Made by a program: the position numbers and the translations under genes. 64,000 bases of DNA from Epiperipatus broadwayi. Lineage: Eukaryota; Onychophora; Udeonychophora; Euonychophora; Peripatidae. The stretch is from the NCBI GenBank assembly GCA_028023455.1, contig JAQFVV010012394.1:25059053-25123052 (forward strand), in the 5' to 3' direction. Shown one piece after another: positions 45,901 to 61,400 of this stretch. Numbering within the stretch: position 1 is the first letter of the stretch; the number at the start of each line of letters is the position of its first letter. The notes below the pieces were generated by a model. It did not search any database. It was given only the letters and a program-made list of their open reading frames with translations, and was not told the DNA's origin.

Positions 45901-48900
45901 ACTACTCTTCAATATCTGCTTTAGAAACAGTAATTCACTCATATACTTTACTCAAGCTTATTATAGATTGTGCTGAAATAGAAAGAGTAAATTTCTGCTC
46001 CTAAAAAATATTTTATATAATCTTGTAAGAAATTAATAGAAAATGACAATGCCCTCTAAAGAATTTTCTAAATATTATTCAATAATAAAAAAACTGATAT
46101 GTTTCAGTACCATCATCATCAAATGCCTAGGATTGATTATCATATAGTAATACCATTATTATTTAAATATCACGTAAAAGAAATTTAGAACGTTTTTCAG
46201 AGGATCGTGAACATTTAATACCACTTCTATTAAACACATATTTATAATATCCATAGTATTTATTTAAAAGTCTTGTAAGCAATTATGTATGATATTATAT
46301 AATAGATGATCTTGAAGTAGTTTGTTATAAATACATTCTTCATAAATCTTTGTATTAAATTTATTAGAACCCCATGACAAATTTTTAGTTGATTTTTTTT
46401 TTTTTACCTTTAAAAAAAAAGTGAAATATAAAAGAAAATCTTACCACAAATTGCATGGTGATGAGTTTAAACCATAAAAAGTTTGTAACAGAAGCTCTAA
46501 TCTCAAATGGATATCTTTGAAATGTCACCTAATAAAAAGAGAATGTATAATATAAAATATAAATGTAGCTGCAACATTTTCCTGTGAACCAAGCATGTAG
46601 GAGTATTAAGATTTATTATGAATGGATATTTTTATAAAAATGACAATCACCAGAACAGCAATGCAATATAACTCAGTTAATTCCAAAATTATGAACTATA
46701 ATGGATAAAAACAGTCAATATTAATAATACTATTTCTAACTTTAAAAAGAAATAATAAAAATACCAGTTTTATCAAAACCTCTTTATTTCTTTATATATA
46801 TATATATATTTAAAATTCATAAAAGAATGCCATTCAGATATTTTCATAATGCCGTCATTAAAGACAGAATCTCCACAATTGTTCACTTATGCTGTTATTG
46901 TGAAAAAGTAAAATGTAATTTTAACAATTATTTGACAATTTTTTTAAATAAAAAAAATTGATATTCTAAATATTAATAATTAAAAAAAGATAAAATTTAA
47001 GTCTATATATAAAATAGATTAATTAATTGCATATATGAAATAATATGTGATTTAATGATCAATAAATTAACTGTAGATTCTTTCAAATTAAATATTGTCT
47101 GACATTTTAAATCAAACTTTATATACATTTATCAAATTTGCTGTTTCTATATAAAACTTTACAGACAAACTCGAAAACAATAAAAATTAGATTTACAAAT
47201 CATTGATTGTATTATATTTTCTTTTTCTCAAATTTTAATAAGACTTTTAATTTAGTAAAAGCAAGAAACAAAAAAATAAAGACTATAACAATTGAAACCA
47301 TAAAATTAAGTACACAGAATTATATGTAAATGATGACCTGAAAAACATATTTATGAGAAAATTAACCTGAAATAGTTAGAAATTGCAAAGTTCTATAGGC
47401 ATATTCGTGACTTTTCAGACATCAATTCAAAAAATTTACTAAATTGATGGAAAAAAGAATCATTCAATTACATCAAAATAATATTTCACAATTTATAAAA
47501 CAAAATCAAAACTAATTTACTTCTCTATAAGAAAAAAAAAAGACCCAAGCTTTAAATTAAAGAAGTAAAACATGCATTTTTTAAAAAGCATTCATTAATT
47601 TTCAACTAAATTCTTCAAGATAAATGTTCAGTTACTAAATATTTAAATTATATATATATATTTGACACATGAAATATTATTTTTATCTTTTATTACAAAT
47701 AAATGATGTTTACTAACCTTATATAAAGTGGATTTAGCCTAATTTGAAATATTTTAAATAGTTGCTTATCTATATATATACACATATACGTACTTATAGG
47801 TTTGCGTTAATTTGAACAACCTTATTAAATTTTTTTTTTTTATCTTTTAACTAGATGATAAGCAGTTCCTTATTAAATTACATTAAATAGCATAGTATTT
47901 TCCAAATTGTCTAGTTAGTTTAAAAACGGCTGATCAGATTATGAGACAGCTCAAATATTGGTGTTTTCAGTTCCAATAATTTAGACAATATATTGAAACA
48001 GATATATGCCGGGTAACATATATAATTTAATGGGAGGGAAATGTATTTCACATTGATAAAAAAATTTAAAATTTGAAAATGTTTTCATTTTTTTTACCAA
48101 ATGCCATTTCAATTTTCAAGTAATGAAATAATATTGCATGTGAAAGAAATACAATTGCAAAAGAAAACTGCTAGATTTAATTAATAACAATGGACCAACA
48201 GATGTCAAAAATATGAATGTAGCAGATAATTAAATAAGATTGGATAGCTGCTTCTCTTCTATATGCTGTATATATGTGTACGTAAATAAAATTAAGTACT
48301 GGATAAAGTATACAAGTGTTATGCAATTAAAATGTCATCCATACACTAATTTAACAATTTTCCGTTTTCATTACACAAATTAAAAAAATATCAAATCAAT
48401 AAAAATTATATTTTAAAAATTTGAACTTCCTTACAAAAAAGGCATAAGTGGATAATTGCAGATAAGATCCTGCCCCCCCCCTTCTCCCCCTACATCTTCA
48501 TATCTTGTACAATAAAATATTTAAAAATTACACAGGTCTTTTTGGCTATGAACTTCAGCAATAAACAGATAAAGTTTCTTTCAAGTCATTTTAGCTATCG
48601 TAATAAAATTGCTGAAGAAAAATATCTTGGTGATATTCATGATTAAAAAAAACTTGACTGACAAATTCAAACTTGACCACATATCCGCGAACAGCTCAAG
48701 CAGATTTCCAGAGGACCCTGAACAGTAATTACAAAGCTAATGTCTTTTACTTCACTTATTATTTTGAAAGTTTAAAATAAAACAGAAACTAATATAGTAC
48801 TTTTGTAGAAGATTATATATGTATAAATATATACATATATTTATACATAAATATCTATATATGAATACACAGATGTGAATATCTATGTACATAAACATCC

Positions 48901-49349
48901 ATCCATATTCGTACATAAATATAATCTATTTTTAGCTATCTTTGTATGTTATATGTATAAATGTGTGGATGTACATTAGAGATCTTTTTACAATTAACTC
49001 ATAATTTTCATTCAATAAAAATAAGAAATTTTTCTTAGCATTTTTCATTGAAATAATATATTTTTATGAATTTATTTTACTGTCAGAATTTTCATGCACT
49101 AAAAACAATTTTCCTTGCTGTCATTAAAACAATTTTTATTTTATTTTTAAATCTATTATTTCTGGGAATCAACCCTGAAAGTTATATAATGATTTTTCTG
49201 TTTTATTTTATAACTATTCATTCTTACTAGTATAAGTTCTTGCTTTGTTAATAGTCTGATCAATTGTAGTAAATTATTTTTTCTTCTTTGACATATCTCA
49301 CCTTTACAAAAAAAAGGTAAAAGATTTTAACATTTAAAAAAAATTTTTT
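45901..49349. other. Intergenic stretch downstream of INTS3
   Basis: AT-rich with (TA)n near 46794-46810. Candidate INTS3 poly(A) signals (tttatt on the + strand) lie near 49069 and 49136. No transposon protein recognised. Confidence 0.35.
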
Positions 49350-49430
49350 TCAATCACTGTCAGACAACATGGCCACAGGATTAGATTTCTTTCGCTTTTT
49401 CGCAGGCCGTGGTTTAGTAATTTCTTCATC
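49350..49430 (-). CDS. INTS3: INTS3 last coding exon
   Basis: 81 bp including TGA (49352-49350); acceptor tgttag. It encodes DEEITKPRPAKKRKKSNP and VAMLSDSD. The Lys-rich cluster looks like a nuclear localisation signal, and the SDSD end matches recalled vertebrate INTS3. Confidence 0.88.
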   Translation of the reverse strand, partial: DEEITKPRPAKKRKKSNPVAMLSDSD

Positions 49431-52400
49431 CTAACAAAAGAGATAAATAAAAATTGTAAACATATCTATGTATTTTAATCATAATATAATTATACAACTA
49501 AAGTATCTGACTGGTTACTAATATTAAAAAAAAAAAAATTCCCATTTTATTTTTATCTCCAATATTATTAATTCTTGTAATAAAATTTCAAATTGATTAA
49601 ATGTTTTCCAATTATTATAAATCTAATATAATACAATTTACTGTTAGAAGAATATTAATAAGTAATCCATTTTATTTTAAATTTGTTACACACTTACTCA
49701 TGGATCAAGTATGCTCGAATACATGATTATAATTCACAGCTCAAATTCCTAAGAATTAGTTTAACAAACTCGTAAATAGTTTCTCATATTAATGTCAATT
49801 CAGCAGCTTTTTTTTTTGTTGTTGAATGACACTAATATGGAAAAATGGACACTGTTTATAAGTTTGTTAAAATGACTCTTTAGGAATCTGACTTGTAGAT
49901 TATAGTAATGGGCTTAGTTCGTCCCTGAATAAGTTTATATATTCTCAATGTTTTATATATATTTAAAAACTATAATTTATTTATGAGCTTATTAAAATTA
50001 TTAGAAATCTGTTCTGGGCAAGTTATTATTTACAAATAATTCAAACTAACAGAAAATGATAAAAATTATAATTTTAGCAAAAGTTAAATGCTTAATGATA
50101 ATTTGCACTTCTCTATAAAAAGCTTGAATTTTAAACTAAAGTCTACTCCATTCTAAACAAGCTATTATTATTATCATTAACTTCATCCACGAATTAATTT
50201 CATGAATCGAAAAAAAAAAAATCTAATAACAAATCAATTACATGTAAAACAAAAATTTATGACTTCAGTCTCATAAAGCTTGTAAAATCTTAACATAAAT
50301 GCAAAACTAAAAATTCAAACTATCAGTAGGAGTGAAATGTTAAAAAGATTTTACAAAATTTCATTAAAAAGAATTAATTATAGAAAAAAATTATACATAT
50401 GTATATATGGCTTTTAGTCCAATCAAATCCTGAAACAGATTGAATCTTAAACTTTAAAGAAGGAGAAACCATTTCATTATCAATAATCTGTTGCATATTC
50501 TTGGAAACTCCTTTTCTCCAAATTTCATAAAGATCATCTATAAAACTCCTTAATTCTCTTTCTTATATCAGTCACAAATAATCTCTATTTGTACTTCATA
50601 ATTTTCCCCAACCTTTCCAAGAAATCTATTCTTTCTCTTAATTTTCTCAGCAATTATTTCTTTTAAAGTTTTCTCCGACACATAATTACTACTTGTATTT
50701 CTTTTCTTTTTAAAATATAATTTTAAAAGTTTCCAGATATTTTTTGGTTCACTACTATATTTATTAGTAAACAAAAGGATAAAATCATATAATAGCAAAC
50801 CATTTATATACTAATATATTTCATAAATGCAAACTAATCATCACTATATAAACAACATATGATTTTCTTATAGCTCAAAATTATTAATCAAGAACATACA
50901 TATATTTATGCACATATAAAATAATAAATATACAAAATATAAAAACATTCCCATAAAATTCTTCCATGAATAATAATTTATAATGATTAACTAAATATTC
51001 CTATTTTCTCAAGTATCAGTCCAAATGTCCCAAGCACTTTCAAAGGTAAATTAAAAAGTCCATCTTGATAGAAATATTAAGATAACTATCTAATCAATCA
51101 ATAAAAGCTATACTCACTATTTTTCATGATCTCTAGCTCTTCAGCATATAGGCTAATACAATTATTAGAAAAGGATATATTTATTTTATGATATAAACAT
51201 CTCCTGTTTGCAAACTATTAAATGATTTGTTTAATAATTATCAATTAAACTTACTTTAACATATTGCTTTGATAATTAAAGTGAATATCTTAGAATACAC
51301 TTTTAAATATAGATACTCTCTTTAAATATTACTTGCAAGCTTTCAAATGTTGAATTAGCTCCATCTATTAGATATTACAAAGTAAAAGAAAATTTTTTTC
51401 TTTTATGATCAGATTATCTGGAACCAAGCTGAGCAGAATGAATAGTGAGTGGACTATATAAAAAAAATCCCAATTCTCATCTAGATTTAGATTCTAGAAC
51501 ACAAGCTTAATAAACTATTGTGCTAACTACTATAATATAAGAACCATAATAGAAAATAATATCATTCTTAAGAAATTTAAAAATTATTTTAAATTATTAA
51601 CATAACTACATCACTAACCATGTCTTGTATTTGGTCATGGCAGGAAGTTTGTTCTGAATGAATGATAAGAAAGTGCCATTCTGATCAAGGTTTATTTTTG
51701 AGGGAAAAGGCTACTGAGAATACTAATGCAATTTTGCTATCCACTTCCTTAAAAATACTCAAAAAAAAAAAAAACTAATCAAATATTTGTTTAAAAATTT
51801 AAATAATTAACAGATAGTAAATGGCTGACATAAAGGTGAAGTGATAATTTCTCTTTAGAAAACTCGAATTATAAAAACATCACTATTATCACATCCCAGG
51901 AGCACATTTTCCACAAATTATCCAGACAATCAGTGTACTTAAAATAAGCTTGAAAAGCTTCTCTTGATCATTCTCTTAAGACTCTTCATCTAAACGAATT
52001 CATTGGCATTCTGCTGATGAAGTCTAGACATGCTTAATATGAAAGTTCTGATTTTCTTTGGAAGAGCATAGATCAAATCACCTGTTAAATTCATAAAAAG
52101 TTAGTGCAAGAGAAACAGATGTAAATGACATGTCTATAAATACATTTCAATAATCTTATCAATTTAAAATTATGCCTATACGCAAACTGCAATAAAAACA
52201 GCCATCATCTAAAATCCATTTATCAATCATTTTATCAATTTTTCATTATAGAGAACAATTTTAACGGGATTCCTAGAAATTTATCGACTCCCAACAAACA
52301 TCGATGGCAACTTTTCTCTGAGAACCAAGTTGACATACAGTCAAACGTCAATAAATCTAATGATAATTTTCACCATGCTAAATATGGTAAGAGAATTGAC

Positions 52401-55400
52401 TAAATATCTTGAAAGAGAAGTAAATAGCATAATATAACAATATCTATGAAAGTCATCTGGATATTTTACATGATAATGATATTGAGATGAACTTCTTTAA
52501 TAATGTTTTTGCAGTTAATCATCTCTTGAGCACAGTAGTTTTAAAATACAGAAATATTAAAGAATAAAATAATATGAAATTAACACTACATTTATCATTA
52601 CAAAGTTTTCAAGTAAAATTCAAATATATTTTTATAAAATATCATTTATATTTGCATATTTTCACCAAATATTATATATAATTGAAACATAGCATTCTTC
52701 AGTGCTTGAAAGTGAACATGACCTTTCCTAACCTAATAAAAATAATAATAATTGAACTAGAAATTAATTTTGCCTGACTATATAATCCAACCCATGAACA
52801 ACAAATATGTCCATATGTAGAACATGCTAATCCATTATTTTCTTTACTGAAACATGCAATTAATATCATCTTTGACATTTTTTTTTCCTTTCAATTTGCC
52901 TATTATTCTTTCATACAATGAATTTTTTTTATTTAATGCTAATTTTTGAACACATTTTCTAAGAAAATCAAATTTTTGCATGCACATTTTTCAATGACTT
53001 TGAACTGTTTTAGTATCACAATTGGAATATAATTTTAAGATTTTTTAAAAATATAAATATATTTATAAGTTTATCCCTATTTTATAATGCAATACTTAAA
53101 TGATATAGCTTGTGATCAAGTTCCTCAACATCTGACATCAAATCATTTCTAATGTTTAAATGTAATGTTTTTAACTGATAGAAATCTCTCATTTAAAATA
53201 TCTTAACTTTTGTTTAACTTAACACATACACACACATATAAAAATATTTATGAAGAACTGTAATAAATGTTGAAACACATCATAGTAATTCACAAATAAG
53301 GCTAACTAGAATCATTTTAATAAATTTATAATGAATACACTTTCTTGTACAATGCTAATTTATTTGTTAGACAAAAAATAATCCACTTTCATCTAACTTC
53401 CACAAGAGAGGACATTCTTTACAAATTTGTTAAAATGATTCCAGTTTACGTATGATTTGTGAATTATTATACTACATGCATCAAAATTTATTATACTAGT
53501 CAATAAGTATTATTACACATTCTCAACACTACATGTTTAGATTATTTATGGTATTATTAAAATTACAATATATAAATATGAAAAATAAATTAAAAATAAT
53601 GTGAATAACTAATGACAGTTTACCTCAGAACTTTCTGTAGTACTGTCATCTACTATAAGAACTTTATTTTTACTTGATGGTTTTGGACTAGTATTAACAC
53701 CTTTCCGACCACGTAAATTCCTTGTTGTTTTGATGTCTTCCAATTCCTCAACTAGTGCAAATAGATCACTATACCTGAAATAATTACATTAGCACATGAA
53801 TGTATACATTATCATTATTTAAATTTTATTAATTTTAAAATGTTTCGTATTCAGATAGGATACAAAACAATTTTGTATAGTCCGTATAAAGAAGCTTTGG
53901 TAATTAATAATAAATTTCATGGATTAAAGTTCGAATACATTATTAATATAATTTCTAAGCCAGATCTTTAAAAAATCATTTTAAAAATAAATCTGTAAAT
54001 AACAATTATTATTTTCTTATATTGATGCCCATCTATATTGTCAGATAAATGATGATTTGAAAAAACAGATTACCAATGATACAGCAAAAGATAGGCATTA
54101 TTTACAATTTATTTAAAAAGTGATTGTTTAAGGGTCTGGCTTGTAAATTATCTTAATAAAATATTCAAACTTGTTTGTTCTGTGAGATAGATTTATATTC
54201 TTAATGTTACATATTTGATAAGCTATAAAATCATTTATATGCTCAATAAAATCATAAGTAATTACTAATAAATACAAATAAATAAAAACTGAACAATAGT
54301 GCTTCTAAAATTACATTTGTATGTACCTTAATAAAAAAATATATAATAATTAAAAAAAAAACTGATTTTTAGAAATAGAAAAAGGTAATAGTATGAAAAA
54401 TGAACCCTACCGTTTGATGGCATTCTTTTTCACTCAATGCACATCAATATACTGATTCATAGGCTGTCTGTTTGTTTACATAATATTATGGTAAAAGATT
54501 TTTTTTTTGGAACCGGTTTTTAATTTTTTTTCGTTGGCCCGTCTGTTTGGTTTACATAATATTATGGTAAACCACCAAAGTTTTTTTTTATTCCACCTGG
54601 GTTTTTTTTCTTTTCATTTTTTAATAAACAAATACTTTGTTTTTAGATGGTCTAGGGATGTTGGTTTGTTTTTAAATTATCGACTAACTGTCCATCGGTT
54701 TCTTTACATAATATTACTTATGGTAAACCAAAGTTTTTTTTTTTCACCCAGTTTTTTTATTTTTTTTTGGTTCGTTTTTTTAAGAAACAAACACTTTGTT
54801 TTTAGATGGTGTTAGGGGTGTTGGTTTGCTTTGAAATTATAGATTAACGCTCTGTCGGTTTATCTACAAAAAATACGGTAACAAACACTTCAACAATTCG
54901 GTACTTTTGAATAACTAAACACTTGGTTTTTTAAAGGGTGGAGGGGTTGTTTTGATTTTCAATTGTCGTCTTTTTTTTTTGTTAATTTATTACGAGGCTT
55001 TTCTATGTTTTTGTTTCAAATCTTTATGCTACAAAAACCTATATTATATGATAGTGAAAAGTTCTTCCTTAATTTTTGGGCCTTTAATTTTAAAAAAGAC
55101 ATAAAACATTCGTTTTTAAAGAACACTTTTTTTTTAAGCCGGGGGAGGTAGGGTGGGGTGGCGGGGAAAGTTTGTTTTGATTTTTAATTATCGACTTCTT
55201 TTTGGATTTTCTTTTTAACATTTTATTATGTTACTGCACAGTTCTTTATTATTATTTTATATATATATATTTTTGGGTGGGGCCTTTTGAATAAACTCTT
55301 AACACATCTTTTTTTATTTTGGTATAATAAAATATTACCTACTTTAATTAACTGTTAATGAAACTTATCCAATATTGGCTACCCACTTTCTAATCATGTG

Positions 55401-58400
55401 AACAACAACAAAAAACAACAGCTTCCCATAAAATAATTTATTCAATCAAAAATAAACAAAACTTTGGACAAGTTGTGAACCAAAACAAGTAACAAAAAAA
55501 AACACCATTTTCGGGGGCATAAAAAAAAAAAAAAAACCCAAAAATAACATGCAAATAAAATAACAGGGAAGCCTCAAAGCTGTAAGTAACAGGATTTTAG
55601 AGCCCTCGAACCAACTTCCCTTACAGTTCTCGCACATTCATGCGTAAACAGCATTTGCATGCGAAATCAGAAACAATTCTGCTGAAAAGAAGAATCTTTT
55701 CAAGTTGTGTGCAGTTCAAAAGCATAGGGAAGCATGTGTGACGACATGACAATTCTTAATATGGAATACTAATTCCACTACGCTTTCTAAAAAATTTGTG
55801 ACAATGAATTTTTGCAGTTTTGTCTCTTTCAAATACAGCCACCATTAAATCAGACCATAGCGAGAGTTCAAGAGCACTCACTTGATGAATACTGTCGCAA
55901 TGCAATAAGCATAGTAATTCATTACATAATCATAGAATACATCGCCCTCAGGCGGCCTGTTACGGCTCAAAAAAATACCTATTGTAGTGTCAGCCATAAA
56001 TTAAGGCCGCTAAAACGGTATATTGATGTGCATTTTGTGAAAAACGACACCATCAAACAGTGGGGTTCAGTATTCATACTATTACCTAGAAAAATTTAAA
56101 TTAAATATTTTCCTTTAAGTTTATTCATATAACATGTGCTAGAATGAAAATCATTTCAAAATATTTCTTAACCTTATGTAATATAAATATATATAATTTT
56201 ATAATACTGCCTAATGCTATATTAATAACTATATTGAAAATAAATAACAATAAAGATACTTAATAAAATTATAAAATTTTCTTCACAACCAAGGTTTTGT
56301 TTATTAAAGAAACAGACCTTTTCAAGTGAAAAACTATTAACCAAAACTTCCATATAATTACAGATATGTAACTATTCATAATTCAATACAAATGTCAATC
56401 GCCTAAACAATGAATGTTCTCATAAGAATGATGGTTACAGATCCAAAATGATTAATTAAAAAAGTTATCATGAATTAATTTTTATTGTATTACATTGATT
56501 AAATCATTTTGGATCTTAGGTCATCACTTCTTTTAATGTTAAGTATGATTGACATTTGTATTGAATTGTAGATTAGTTATAAATGTGTATTTATATGGAA
56601 GTTTTTGTTAAAAGTTTTCACTTGAGGTTTACTTGTTTAACTTATGGAGGTTGTGTTCAAAAAAATTACACCTCAGAATCGTATGTATCTGAGAGATACA
56701 TTCATTAATGGTATGTTCTAGAAGGCAAAATAAAAAATAAAAACACTGCAAATTTGCCATTATTATATTTATATAATTCTAAATGATATTTAATTATCTT
56801 CTCTTTAATAATTGTAATTATTATAAACTCATTACAATCGAGTATTAAGAAAAAGTAATAGTTAATATTCAATACTTTTAATATTGCACTAAGCATACTT
56901 TTGGCAAACCACTACCAGAGTCATAGTGCTGCTTTGTTTAGCAGCTTAAAATTATGCCTATATGTAGACATAATTTATTATGTAAATGAGACATTTTTAA
57001 ATATTTCATTTTTTTGATAATGGAATGTGTAAATCCTGAATCTTTTCTGTTAATTGCATTTGAATCCTTTGCAATTGCTCATGCCTTCTAATATTTTCAT
57101 TTTCTATCATCTCTTTTGGCACAAATCAGTTTACATTAGTAGAATTGAAAGTATGACTTGCAATAAGCTCGTGATCAAGGAAGATCAAATTATAGTTATT
57201 TTGTTTTGCTCTGTTCTATAAGGGTGTATGCTGGCCAATCCTCGTAGATCTATTCACCTGTGATTACCGTAATATACACAGAATTACAAAATGGGGGCAC
57301 AGCATATAATTTTGTAAATCACTTGAGGGGTGTGCTCTAGGGGTATTTTATCTTTTGAATTATTTAACAAGTTGTTTGGTGATGGAGGATATCTAAAACT
57401 GATCCTATAAGTGTCAACACATATATTCCTTAGCTTTTTTGCTATCTTAGGTACATAGGGTAAGCTTATTCATGTCTTTAGCACATTATGTGTAATTTTT
57501 TTTTTTTTTAAAATTAGATAGAATTTGCAGATTGTTCTTATTAGCATAGTTCAATTATATCCAAGAGTTGTGAAATCATTGATATTGTTCTCTTATTCGC
57601 CTCATACTTGCATAAATTCAAGTTTCTGTACAAGAAACACTTTAAATTTGCAAGTTTACACTCTAAAGGGACTCTTGATTTAGGGTGAATAGCTCCTCTT
57701 ATCTGAATAAGTTTCAGATTAATTTTGAAATTGAGTTTTTGATTGTTTTTTGGATTTACATAAAGGTCCAGAAAATTAATACCATGATTTTTATCTTCCA
57801 TTTCTATGGTCCAATGTAGAGGCAATATATTTTCAAGATCCAGGCTTATATTATTATGTGTTTTCGATGTACATATAAAAATGTTATCAATGTATCTCGT
57901 GCTAATTTCATTCAACAAAGGATCTAAATATTTAAAGATAATAGTGTTCTCATATTTTGAGTGTATCATACTGCAAATTATTCCATTTAGTGGAAATCCC
58001 ACAGGCCATCTGCACTCCATCATTACAAAGGTCAAAATATCTTCAAACTAGTGGGAATATCTTTGTTTTTGTGATTGAAGACATTAATTGCAAGAAAAAA
58101 GTTGGTCGATTCTGCTGGATTCTTCAATACATCAATGAAGTTTCATAAATTTTTCTTAGGCAATTTAGAGTGATAAAAAATATCCTCTGATAACTTATTA
58201 ACATAATTCATACTTCTGTAACTGATATTGTGTTTTATATTATAAAAAGCGATAATAGCTCATCTGCAATGTTCTTCCACTGTTCCGGAAAGTAAAAAAA
58301 AAAGGAGTGTAAATTTGAAAACATCTTTCCATCAATTTTCTTTTGTTTAAGCACCTTGGTGCAAGAATGTTGTCTCCCATCAATAGTATACTACTCCTAT

Positions 58401-61400
58401 GAACAATGCTGAACCCACATTTACAAAGTATACAATAAGTCTTATACACATTGGAGAGTATAAATTTTAACAATATTGTTCTTTCCATTTTCTAATCAAA
58501 CAAATATTTAGTTTTCTTCTATGATGGAATTTTTGCATTGTTGCTTTCATTTTCACATTCACTACTTATTACAAAAATAAATTTGATTTGGTAAAAATTT
58601 TCAAAACGTAACAATAGCAAGAACAAAAAATATTACAATATGGAAATGGATATTCCACTATGGATTAATATATGCTAAACTTTCTGATTATTAGAAGTAA
58701 TTTTTCAAAATTTATCAATGAGTATATCTAAAGTTAAATTATTGATAATAATGGCAGTTTATATCTGTATATATGGCAAAGAAATATATAAAAGAAATAG
58801 ACCAATATAGAAGTAGAAAGGGTAAAAAAAAATTATCATTTAGGGAATTCCTGTGAAATAAAAGAAAAGTTATCACTCTATCATGAAACAACAGCTTTTC
58901 TGAAACTCATTCAAAAACTACTAGAACTGGCAAAAAGTTCTTCAGGGATTTTCAGTTCTTGAATGTACTGTGCACTCCATTTAATGTAAAGTGTAGATCA
59001 CTAAATGACTTGAAAACTGTTTGTCTCAATTGCAAGTGATTATCTGTCATCTTGATGATTTTCTTATCTAATCTATTCATTTGAATATATTTTCTTTTGA
59101 TTTGGGATAATATGTACAACAGATATATAATTTTTTTTTTTAACAAATAACATTTATTCACTTATTTTGTCATAACTCTTTGGGATAGTTTCTACATAAT
59201 TCTCTCTTAATAATAATAATCTGATTATTTTATCTTCAAAATCTTAGTGCCCCCCCCCCCTTCTCCCATATAAATTGTAATCTCTGAATACTTTTATAAA
59301 AGCTCCAATATGAACTTGAAGTAATAATTAACATACTTATATGTTGCTCCATGATTTTTATCTAAGGTTGCGCAATTTTTTCTTAATTACTGATCTTTTT
59401 TTTTTTGGATTGTTATTTTAATGAAACTAAACATTTAAAACATAGCATTAGCTAAACATATAAAAGATAACATTAATTTTTAAGCATACTTTTTTTTTTA
59501 AATTTTATATTTCACATTACAACATAATAAAACTGACTATGATTTATTTCTATTTTGCTTATAATATTTTGTAATACTATATGACTTACTTTGATTTCAG
59601 GGAGTCACTGCATGTGTTTTGCACTTGCTGAAGAGCAATCTGTATTGATTCTTGGCTAAAAACTAAAAGAAAAAAAAACAGAGACAATCATCTAAATAAT
59701 TATGTAATTATATCTTTAGTAAATGTAAAAACTCAACTTGTTAATAGATTATTAAAAAAACATATTTCAAGAAAAGAGTATTTGAAAAATGAAGTATTAT
59801 TAATCTTTCTTTTCATATCTCTTTTAGTTATATTTAATTTAAAATAAAGTGCACAACATTATAAACTATTGTATTTAAAAAGATGAATAAAATTACAGCA
59901 ATATTAATGTTAATTAATTAGTGCATAAGGGATCAAAGAAACTACATCAAGATATAAAACAATTACATTTCTTAAATGGCTAATATTTTTTAAACCAACA
60001 AATCTATAATAATAATAATAATAATAAAAGTATTTTTTCTAGCCATTAAAAGAGAATTTCTTTTTTACTTTTGAAAATAAAAAAAGAAAACTTTTTAAAA
60101 ATTTTATTACTTCTATTTTTTTAAAAACTAAAATCTGATAATTTTTTCTTTTCATTTATTGAAAGTAGATGAATGACTTTTAAATTTTTATTTTGTAAAT
60201 GTCTTTTAAAAGTTGTTGTTTTTTTAAATATAGAGGCATGAATACTTCATACCTTAAAAATAAATGTTTTAAAAAAAATGAAGACATATATATATTATTA
60301 ATATATAGTGAAGCCGTGATAAAGACTATATTTTGTTCTAAGTTCTCTCTTGTATACATTATACAATGCGTATAATAGCTCACATTTTGTTGATAACCTT
60401 TGATTACAAAAGAATACATATGTTTACAGAACTACAAGTGCATAATATTTTTCAATACAGATATTTTTATGGGTCTAGTATACATATATAAATAAAATTA
60501 AAAAAATAATAATAATGTAGTTATTAATAGTAAATTGAAGGAGCACATCTATATATATATCTCATTCATATTCAAAAATTTAAAAAACAACTTACTGTAT
60601 CTATCTTGAATTTTTTAAATAAAATGAAAGTGAAATATCGGAAATATTTATCACAATTAAGCACATTCTTGAAGATTTTTATTTATTTAATAATTTGTTT
60701 TCCCCTACGAAAATATTAATAGCAATTATCAACAGTAAATAATCTTTCTAATTGCTTTGATGTTTTTAAATTTATATCGACTTTGGAATTTATAGTCATT
60801 CTTATTTGCCATTAGCTAAACTATATAAGCTTTCTGAAATAATAGTAAGAATGTTTTACAATTCTTATTTTAATTATTTTATCGCTTAAGAAAAATAGTA
60901 AATTTTATTGCATTTCATAAAATTTTTAGCTTTAGACTTAGAGAACATTTTATTATATCAAAGAGATGAATAAAATATATATGATTTCAAGGTTAATCTG
61001 AAAAAATATTAATAAACATGATTGTATATGATGTCCGAAGATCGAAAAATGGCTGCTGCCATATCACAAAATTTATTAAATTTATAAATGTTAAGGTTTT
61101 TATTTTTTACTTTTATTGAATAGAAGTGAAGTAGTGAATATATTGAGGCTTCACTGTATATATATAAATAGATAGTTTAATTAGCCTACATTATCAACAC
61201 AATTTCGATGGTAATTTTTCAACCTATTAATGAATAATTCAATTGTCATATTTTCTGGAACTAATTCAAAGTGCTAAATGAATACTCTCTACACTGATAT
61301 AATTATTAATTTAGTGCAAAACTTTTTTCTTTATCCTTTTTCTGCTTCTAAAATTAAAATAGTTATACTCATTTACAAATAAGCATTATTGAAAAAACAT

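Noticed and set aside
54507-55151. + strand ORFs rich in Phe within the T-rich array
   Set aside because: They arise from T homopolymers in a tandem repeat; no domain or coding signature.
55812-56099. 95-codon ORF at the right end of the TIR element
   Set aside because: Its last third runs through the terminal inverted repeat and it has no recognisable domain.
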